Shown: in pieces, positions 7,243 to 12,585 of the stretch
How positions within the stretch are numbered: position 1 is the first letter of the stretch
Layout: every line of letters begins with the position of its first letter
Origin: a bacterium
GTDB taxonomy: Bacteria > Zixibacteria > MSB-5A5 > GN15 > FEB-12
Assembly (NCBI GenBank): GCA_030619425.1
Contig: JAUXBJ010000017.1
Coordinates: 1 to 12,585 of the forward strand
Direction of reading: 5' to 3'
DNA: 12,585 nucleotides
Translations under genes and position numbers: made by a program
Notes under the pieces: model-generated
The model's input: the letters and a program-made list of their open reading frames with translations, nothing else
What the model was told of the DNA's origin: nothing
Database searches by the model: none

Positions 7243-7303
7243 GCCGTCGTCGGGGCATGGGCGTGACACCGTCCCGTCCCGATTGTATTCGTGTCTTGAT
7301 TAG

Positions 7304-7312
7304 AAGGTGGAG
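7304..7312 (+). promoter_or_regulatory. Ribosome binding site of the dikinase-like gene
   Basis: AAGGTGGAG lies directly before two in-frame GTG codons at 7312 and 7318. The purine run ends 5-7 nt before 7318 but overlaps or abuts 7312, so GTG 7318 is the better start; the difference is two residues. Confidence 0.55.
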
Positions 7313-7317
7313 TGACG

Positions 7318-9867
7318 GTGATTCGAACCGGTAAGTATTCCGAAGGTGACTGGGGAGACGGTGCGGAACTACGCGCTATTAGAGATAAATTTAGCCACTT
7401 TCGCCGTCTGTTGGACCATAACCACCAGGCTCTCGAAATTCTGGGCGACATGGAGGAAAAGTCACAGGGGAAGTACCTCTTTGATCTCAACTTCATACGA
7501 TCGCGCCTGGCCGATCTGCGGGCCAACGTAAGCGAGATCATTCGTTGTCTGGTAACACTGGGAGGGGACCACTATCAGGTTTTGCAGGAACGATTCACTT
7601 TGATCGATGATCAGATCGAACTCGTTTTTCCAAGCAATCGTCCCATTCGAGAAGACGCATACTGCCGTCGGTTCGACACTCTGAGTCGGATGAATTCTTA
7701 CAGCGTCGGAAGTAAGAACGCGCAATTGGGTGAAATGATCTCCAAGCTCGGGCTTCCAGTGCCCCAAGGGTTTGCTGTCACTGCCTGGGCGTACAAACGC
7801 TTTATCGAAAGCAACGACCTGCAAAACCGGATCAGCGAACGGATCGATTCCGTCGACATCCGTAGTTTCCGAGACCTGGTTCGAGTGAGCGGAGAGATAG
7901 TCGATCTGATAAAAGCGTCCACCGTCCCGAACGACCTGGCCGAGGCTATCATAGAACACGCGCGTGGACTGACGACGAAAGCTCGGGAGGCACGCTTCTC
8001 GCTTCGGTCCAGCGCTATCGGTGAAGATACGCTGTTCAGTTTCGCCGGCCAGTACGCCTCATACCTGAACGTTCGGTCGGACCAGTTGGTGCGACGATAT
8101 CGTGAAGTGTTGGCCGGCAAATTCACACCACAAGCGATCTACTATTTTCTGAGCCACTCCCTTTCCGAATCGGAGTTGGCTATGAGCGTCGGTTGTGTGG
8201 CCATGGTGGACGCCGCAGCCGCTGGAGTGGCGTACAGCCGCGACCCGGTCAACCCGGTCGACGATCATGTTCTGGTGAATGCTGTTTGGGGCCTCGGCAA
8301 GTTCCTGGTTGACGGTACACTCACACCCGATAATTTCCGCGTCTCGAGACGCGGCAAGTTGATCGAGGCGCAAATCGCCGACAAACCGGTTCATCTGGTC
8401 ATGGATACTCACGGCGGGACTATCAGCCGGCCGGTGTCGCCGAAGCTGCGACAGAAACCATCGCTCACCAATAAACAACTCCGCAACCTTGCTCGCTACG
8501 CTGTGCTTTTGGAGGAGCACTATGCTTGCCCTCAGGATATCGAATGGGTGGTCGATCAAAAAGGCAAGCTGCTGTTGCTTCAGACTCGGCCGCTCCAGGT
8601 GCAGGCGATTCAACCCGGTACGCCGCTGCCGGATTTGTCCGACGCCGAAGTCCTGGTTTCAGGGGGAGACACCGTCTGTCATGGCGCCGGTTGCGGTCGG
8701 GTTCACCATGTGACGTCGGCGGATGGTTTGCCGTCGGTACCGGAAGGCTCGGTGCTGGTAGCGCCCAATCCGTTTCCCGGGTTGGTGACGGTGATGAACA
8801 AGGTCAATGCTCTGGTTACTCGCGTCGGCGGCGTCGCCAGCCACATGGCCACGATAGCCCGTGAGTATCGGGTGCCGACCCTGACCGGTGTGCCCGACGC
8901 CCTGAACCTGCCGGCCGGAGAAATTGCTACCGTCGATGCGACCGGGGCCGTTGTGTATCACGGGCGCCTGGACGAGCTGCTTCAGGCTCGACACCCGGAG
9001 TACAACCTAAGTGATGAGGAGAGCATCTTCGATATCCTCGGGCGCGTACTGGACTTGGTTTCGCCTCTCAGGTTGCTGCATCCCGACGACGATGATTTTC
9101 AGGTCGAGAACTGTGTGACGCTGCACGATATTACCCGATACGCGCATCAGAAGGCGACCGAGGAGATGTTCTACCGGGCCACCGATATCGCCGACAAAGA
9201 GCGTATCGGTCTGCGTCTGAAAACGGACGTGCCGGTGACAGTCGGTCTGGTCTATCTGGATCGTGGCCGCCGGGCATCCGGCCGTCGGGGCTGGGTCAAG
9301 GAAGAGGACCTCGGTTCGATACCGATGCGAGCCTTCTGGAGCGGTGTCAAACAAGAGGGCTGGCCGCAGTCGGGTGGGGACGAGCACGCGCTCAAGTTAA
9401 CCTTGAAAGATCGTGGCGCACTGCCATTTTCTGAGAACTCGTTTGCCGCTCTCAGCGAGGAGTATATGATCCTCAGTCTGCGTTTTGGCTATCATTTTGC
9501 GACCGTGGAGGCGCTGTGTTCGGATAATATCAATAAGAACTATATCAACCTCCAATTCAGTCATGGTGGCTCTACCTTCGACAGGCGGGCCCGCCGCGTG
9601 AGCCTCATGACGACAATACTTAGGGAGATGGAGTTTGAGTGCCGCACCAAGGGGGACTTTCTGGAAGCTACCGTCTCCTACAAGGATGCTGAGGCCATGG
9701 TCAGCAAGCTGACCCGCCTGGGGCGCCTGACCATAATGACCAAACAGCTCGATATGGCGCTTTCCACCGACCAGGTTGCTTCCTGGTATTTGAATGACTT
9801 TCTGAAGAGACTGGACCTGGTGGAAGTTCCGACATCGGCCGACCGACCGGAGAAAGGATGCGACTGA
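7318..9867 (+). CDS. PEP-synthase-like phosphotransferase with a non-canonical C-terminal domain
   Basis: This 849-residue protein (GTG start) combines four parts. Residues 1-115 look like an all-helical bundle (FSHFRRLLDHNHQALEIL). Residues about 120-430 are the PPDK/PEP-synthase ATP-grasp domain: NSYSVGSKNAQLGEM, LRSSAIGED (R230) then FAGQYASYLNV, YSRDPVNP, QDIEWVVD and QTRPLQ. Residues about 475-560 are the swivelling phosphohistidine domain, with TRVGGVASHMATIARE and H509 as the likely phosphorylated residue, ending in VDATGAVVYHG. Residues about 565-849 are not the usual PEP/pyruvate TIM barrel: I see no RTE-type or NDLTQ-type motif, but instead RFGYHFATVEALCSDN, NKNYINLQF and GRLTIMTKQLDM. 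I recall similar uncharacterised proteins in deltaproteobacteria, but know of no assigned acceptor. The protein probably uses ATP to phosphorylate H509 and passes phosphate to an unknown acceptor, much as rifampin phosphotransferases use a non-PEP third domain. Its stop overlaps the start of a response regulator (TGATG). Confidence 0.85.
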   Translation: MIRTGKYSEGDWGDGAELRAIRDKFSHFRRLLDHNHQALEILGDMEEKSQGKYLFDLNFIRSRLADLRANVSEIIRCLVTLGGDHYQVLQERFTLIDDQIELVFPSNRPIREDAYCRRFDTLSRMNSYSVGSKNAQLGEMISKLGLPVPQGFAVTAWAYKRFIESNDLQNRISERIDSVDIRSFRDLVRVSGEIVDLIKASTVPNDLAEAIIEHARGLTTKAREARFSLRSSAIGEDTLFSFAGQYASYLNVRSDQLVRRYREVLAGKFTPQAIYYFLSHSLSESELAMSVGCVAMVDAAAAGVAYSRDPVNPVDDHVLVNAVWGLGKFLVDGTLTPDNFRVSRRGKLIEAQIADKPVHLVMDTHGGTISRPVSPKLRQKPSLTNKQLRNLARYAVLLEEHYACPQDIEWVVDQKGKLLLLQTRPLQVQAIQPGTPLPDLSDAEVLVSGGDTVCHGAGCGRVHHVTSADGLPSVPEGSVLVAPNPFPGLVTVMNKVNALVTRVGGVASHMATIAREYRVPTLTGVPDALNLPAGEIATVDATGAVVYHGRLDELLQARHPEYNLSDEESIFDILGRVLDLVSPLRLLHPDDDDFQVENCVTLHDITRYAHQKATEEMFYRATDIADKERIGLRLKTDVPVTVGLVYLDRGRRASGRRGWVKEEDLGSIPMRAFWSGVKQEGWPQSGGDEHALKLTLKDRGALPFSENSFAALSEEYMILSLRFGYHFATVEALCSDNINKNYINLQFSHGGSTFDRRARRVSLMTTILREMEFECRTKGDFLEATVSYKDAEAMVSKLTRLGRLTIMTKQLDMALSTDQVASWYLNDFLKRLDLVEVPTSADRPEKGCD

Positions 9868-10436
9868 TGAAGGGAAGAATCCTGGCTGTTGATGATGAAT
9901 TGCACATGCTGAAACTGCTCGAAAGAGTATTTGCCGAAAGAACACAGCATCGGATTACAACTACCAATAACCCTCTGGAAGTGGCGGGAATCCTGGAGCA
10001 GGAGCGATTTGATATCATCATCACCGATCTGAGGATGCCGGGCATGGACGGCATGGAGATACTGCGCTGGATGGCCGATAATGATCGCGATGAGCAAGTC
10101 ATAATCATCACCGCTTTTGGTTCTGTTGAGAGCGCGCGAGAGGCGGTTTCGCTGGGCGCCTTTGACTACATAAACAAGCCGTTCAAGCAGGAGGAGCTTC
10201 TTTTCGCCGTCGATAGAGCGCTTCACTTTGCTGCCATGCGCAAGGATTTCAAACAGGCCCATAAACTGTTCTCCATACAACCGCTCTCAGAAGCTACCGA
10301 GCAGTTCACCAGCGCCTATATCCGTCGGTTGGCATTGACCGTGGATAATGATCCACAGGTTGTGGCCGAGCGGAGCGGTCTCAATCTGGATGAGGTCAAG
10401 CGCCTCCTGCAGAAGGAAAACGACCGGAAATTGTAG
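9867..10436 (+). CDS. Response regulator, receiver plus short HTH-like tail
   Basis: This 189-residue protein has a complete CheY-like receiver at residues 1-118: acidic pair D9/D10 (AVDDE), phospho-acceptor D54 in IITDLRMPGMDG, T82 in IITAFGS and K104 in INKPF. After a linker, residues about 140-185 (QFTSAYIRRLALTV then DPQVVAERSGLNLDEVKRLLQ) resemble a Fis/NtrC-type helix-turn-helix. There is no AAA+ domain, so the layout is like the small ActR/RegA-type regulators. DNA binding is inferred, not certain. ATG 9867 overlaps the dikinase stop as TGATG, with AAAGGA 8 nt upstream. ATG 9858 would add MRL and is an acceptable alternative. No histidine kinase is encoded nearby. Translational coupling to the dikinase-like gene suggests the two proteins work together. 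Confidence 0.9.
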   Translation: MKGRILAVDDELHMLKLLERVFAERTQHRITTTNNPLEVAGILEQERFDIIITDLRMPGMDGMEILRWMADNDRDEQVIIITAFGSVESAREAVSLGAFDYINKPFKQEELLFAVDRALHFAAMRKDFKQAHKLFSIQPLSEATEQFTSAYIRRLALTVDNDPQVVAERSGLNLDEVKRLLQKENDRKL

Positions 10437-10488
10437 ATTGCGCTGCTTCCGGCTGTGACTATATTTCGGCAGTGAAAGGAACTGATAT

Positions 10489-11013
10489 ATGAAGATGACA
10501 AGAGCCGGCGATCTGATGATCCCGCTGGAAAAGTACCCGCATATGCCTCACTGGTTCACACTCAGGCAGGCAATCGTTGAGATGGAAAACTCGGTCCTGG
10601 AAATCGACGGTCGCAAGTCTCTGCCGAGAGTGGTTCTGGTGTTCGACGAAAAATACCAATTGGTCGGATTGTTGCGCCGCCGTGATATTCTGCGCGGACT
10701 CGAACCGGAGTTTCTCACCGACAAACCGCTGGACTATCGCAAGAAGCTGTTTGACGTCAAAGTCGATCCCAACCTGTCTGAGATTTCCTTTGATAAGATC
10801 CTCGAAGGTGTACGCAGGCGAGCCGACCGGCCGGTTAGCGATGTCATGATCCCGGTGGCCGGTACTGCCGACTACGATGACCACATCGTCAAGGTGGTCT
10901 ACGAGATGAACGCTAACAAGTTTAGCCTGCTGCCGGTACTCAAAGATGGTCGCGTGGTGGGTGTTGTGCGGACAGTGGATGTTTTTCGTGAGTTTGCCAA
11001 GTTGGTCATATAG
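10489..11013 (+). CDS. Protein with two CBS domains
   Basis: This 174-residue protein is almost entirely a tandem CBS pair (Bateman module), at about residues 6-72 and 115-172. These modules usually bind adenine nucleotides such as AMP or ATP and transmit energy status to a partner. The first domain ends in LVGLLRRRDIL (D66) and the second in VVGVVRTVDVF (D164). Both keep the ribose-contacting aspartate, but the Thr/Ser normally three residues before it is replaced by arginine, so ligand preference may differ. No catalytic or transport domain is attached, so it probably acts by binding another protein. ATG 10489 has AAAGGA at 10475-10480, 8 nt upstream. The 52-nt gap after the response regulator shows no terminator, so it is probably the third gene of that unit. 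The partner is not known; the dikinase-like protein is the obvious candidate. Confidence 0.88.
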   Translation: MKMTRAGDLMIPLEKYPHMPHWFTLRQAIVEMENSVLEIDGRKSLPRVVLVFDEKYQLVGLLRRRDILRGLEPEFLTDKPLDYRKKLFDVKVDPNLSEISFDKILEGVRRRADRPVSDVMIPVAGTADYDDHIVKVVYEMNANKFSLLPVLKDGRVVGVVRTVDVFREFAKLVI

Positions 11014-11055
11014 CCGCCGTCGGTGGGCATCCCTCCAGTTGGACTGACACTCTGA

Positions 11056-11103
11056 AGGTCTCTTGGAGGTAAATGCTGTTGTCGTGCTCTCCCGACGAGA
11101 CCT
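11056..11103. repeat. Inverted repeat between convergent genes, possible terminator
   Basis: AGGTCTC (11056-11062) pairs perfectly with GAGACCT (11097-11103), and inside it GTCG (11081-11084) pairs with CGAC (11093-11096), which abuts the outer arm. The structure lies in the 88-nt gap between convergent genes and touches the stop codon of the Memo-AMMECR1 gene. There is no T-run on either side, so it is not a standard intrinsic terminator. Function is uncertain. Confidence 0.3.
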
Positions 11104-12585
11104 ACTCCCCGAATATAACCGCCTGGAACTTCAATATCACGGCTTGGGGTAATTTGTAGGCGTGGGGTGGCAAGCCCGCCTTGCGACAGGTTTGCTCCAG
11201 GAATGTGTCGCGGTCCCATCCATTGTCAGTCGCTACCTGAGGCAGCAAGAGACCGCGATTTCTGCCCATTACAATCATCAACCCATCGCGACCGACCTCA
11301 ATCTCGTCGAGCGATGCAGTTTCCTCAAGCGGCGTCAGGACCGATATCTCGATGTGCAACCCGGCCAATTCATCGGCCTGCACGGGAGTAAACCTCGGAT
11401 CCTCCACCGCTGCCTTGATAGCACATGACGACACTGTTCTATACAGCGGCTCGACTGCCTGTGTGTAGCCGATGCAGCCGCGCAGACGACCCTGCTTCTC
11501 CAACGTCACAAAAGCCGCCCCCGGTTCGAGTAGTATCCCGGTTACCTCGAACTCCGGGACGGCGCCGTCCTTCAGATAATCGGCAATCGACTGACGGGCG
11601 ATCTGCAGAAGGCGCTTCTTCTGGCTCGCACTCAGATAGTATGGTTCTTTCTTTTCCACTTTCAACTCCCCATTGTCCGGTACTTGTTCTGTTTTGTCGT
11701 TCTTCTTTGCACTCTGACGATAGAGCACCATTGCGGCGTAACCGACCACCGACTGTTTGTCGCCGCTCACATCCCCGGAATCACCATATCGAAGCAGCCT
11801 GGCCCGATTGGCCCCTTTCCTGAGGGCGGCCCTGGTAACTGCGACCGTCACGCCGCCGCCACACATCTCAACCTTGCCTGATGCCAGCAGTGTTGCCAGC
11901 CGGTCGGGGTCCAAATCCAAAAGGCAAGCGATGCCGAGAGAGTCCATCGGCGCGCCGACCGATGATGGTTTGAAATGCTGCCAGTCGGTCGAGGCGACCA
12001 TGATCGTGCGCGAATCGTACTCGAGTCCCTCCAGCGCGGTCGCCAACATATCGATTCTGTGCTTGTCTTGATACCTGATCACCACCGGGACGATTGTGAA
12101 ATCAGGTAGCACTGATTGCAGGTATGGCAACTGTACTTCCAACGAATGCTCGCGCGCATGAGCCGCCGCGATAACATCGATTCCCTTCCCGGACGCCAGC
12201 GCCGTGCATAACTCATCATCGCATCGCACAGATCCAAGAGGCGTGTGCCAGATCACACCGGGGCCGTAGACCGATGCCCCTTTGACGGGATAGCGATGGG
12301 AGGGACCGCAGAGAATCACCCGATTGACATCGGACCCTTCGAGAAGTTCGTAGCTGTGAGCGGCGATAGCCCCGGAGTAGATCAACCCTGCGTGGGGTAC
12401 GATGAGTGCAATTATATCTCCATCAATCACCGGCAGGTCGGTAGCCTGGGCCAAATGTTTTTGAACCATCGCTGCCAGGGCGCCGCTATCTGCTGGGTAA
12501 AAGGCGCCCGCTACAGCCGGGTGACGATCTTCGCCCGCGGCCTGTCCAGCTACTATCAGAGCACATAGCAAACACAATGTCAAAC
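11102..12585 (-). CDS. Secreted-type Memo-AMMECR1 fusion (AmmeMemoRadiSam proteins B and A), 5' end outside the window
   Basis: The frame is open to the right edge, so the start probably lies beyond 12585; a TTG at 12583 is the only start-like codon near the edge. The visible N-terminus (TLCLLCALIVAGQAAGED) is a hydrophobic signal-peptide core with a likely cleavage site near QAA, implying export. Counting from 12583, residues about 20-285 form a Memo domain: HPAVAGAFYP, VPHAGLIYSG (H64), GPSHRYP (H96), REHSLEVQLPYLQ, STDWQHF and CGGGVTVAV, which supply the conserved histidines and cysteine. A charged linker (about 287-310) leads to an AMMECR1 domain (about 312-493) with the hallmark RGCIGY, followed by AAVEDPRF and EISVLTPLE. 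Memo and AMMECR1 usually occur with a radical SAM enzyme in the AmmeMemoRadiSam system, whose chemistry is not fully established. That enzyme is not in this window and might lie upstream of this gene. The domain assignment is firm; the biochemical role is not. Confidence 0.92.
   Translation of the reverse strand, partial: LTLCLLCALIVAGQAAGEDRHPAVAGAFYPADSGALAAMVQKHLAQATDLPVIDGDIIALIVPHAGLIYSGAIAAHSYELLEGSDVNRVILCGPSHRYPVKGASVYGPGVIWHTPLGSVRCDDELCTALASGKGIDVIAAAHAREHSLEVQLPYLQSVLPDFTIVPVVIRYQDKHRIDMLATALEGLEYDSRTIMVASTDWQHFKPSSVGAPMDSLGIACLLDLDPDRLATLLASGKVEMCGGGVTVAVTRAALRKGANRARLLRYGDSGDVSGDKQSVVGYAAMVLYRQSAKKNDKTEQVPDNGELKVEKKEPYYLSASQKKRLLQIARQSIADYLKDGAVPEFEVTGILLEPGAAFVTLEKQGRLRGCIGYTQAVEPLYRTVSSCAIKAAVEDPRFTPVQADELAGLHIEISVLTPLEETASLDEIEVGRDGLMIVMGRNRGLLLPQVATDNGWDRDTFLEQTCRKAGLPPHAYKLPQAVILKFQAVIFGE

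Noticed and set aside
8059..8613. 184-residue antisense ORF inside the dikinase-like gene
   Set aside because: It is a shadow of a well-supported coding frame; its composition (His- and Gln-rich) is typical of antisense reading and it has no known motif.
11073..11159. 28-codon plus-strand ORF after GGAGG in the convergent gap
   Set aside because: The spacer is only 3 nt and most of the ORF is antisense to conserved AMMECR1 C-terminal codons.

Overview
The window looks like a bacterial chromosome with a fairly high G+C coding style. It has short operons, strong Shine-Dalgarno sites and few gaps. The set comprises molybdenum cofactor genes, a TldD/PmbA protease pair, cysteine biosynthesis, a dikinase-like protein with a response regulator and a CBS protein, and a Memo-AMMECR1 fusion. 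A twin-arginine signal on TldD shows that the Tat pathway is in use. There is no rRNA or other marker gene, so taxonomy is a guess: the protein types recall candidate Zixibacteria or related FCB lineages, or deltaproteobacteria (low confidence). No mobile element, CRISPR array, tRNA or rRNA was seen.

Layout. (1) Positions 1-2144, plus strand: a 5'-truncated MOSC-domain gene, a mog-type molybdopterin adenylyltransferase and moeA, packed with a 1-nt gap and a 4-nt overlap. This is the late part of Moco synthesis (adenylylation, then molybdate insertion) plus a sulfur-carrier-like MOSC protein. (2) Positions 2145-2281: a convergent gap of 137 nt without a convincing terminator. (3) Positions 2282-5209, minus strand: tldD followed by pmbA, a heteromeric metalloprotease pair. 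TldD starts with a Tat signal peptide, while PmbA has none. (4) Positions 5210-5632: a 423-nt divergent control region. It holds a near-consensus sigma-70 promoter and a structured leader of about 165 nt for tldD-pmbA. On the other side a TATATA box, a perfect 15-nt dyad and an AGGAG ribosome site precede cysK. (5) Positions 5633-7171, plus strand: cysK and cysE, the two-step route from serine to cysteine. (6) Positions 7318-11013, plus strand: a probable three-gene unit. It encodes a PEP-synthase-like protein that keeps the ATP-grasp and phosphohistidine swivel domains but replaces the PEP/pyruvate barrel with an unrelated C-terminal domain, a translationally coupled receiver-domain regulator, and a two-CBS protein. 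(7) Positions 11102-12585, minus strand: a 5'-truncated Memo-AMMECR1 fusion with a secretory N-terminus.

The strongest candidate for an undescribed system is region 6. ATP-driven phosphohistidine chemistry, a receiver aspartate and a nucleotide-sensing CBS pair are co-encoded, with no classical histidine kinase in sight. Two further themes deserve attention: enzyme families usually regarded as cytoplasmic (TldD, Memo/AMMECR1) carry export signals here, and the tldD leader can form two mutually exclusive hairpins.
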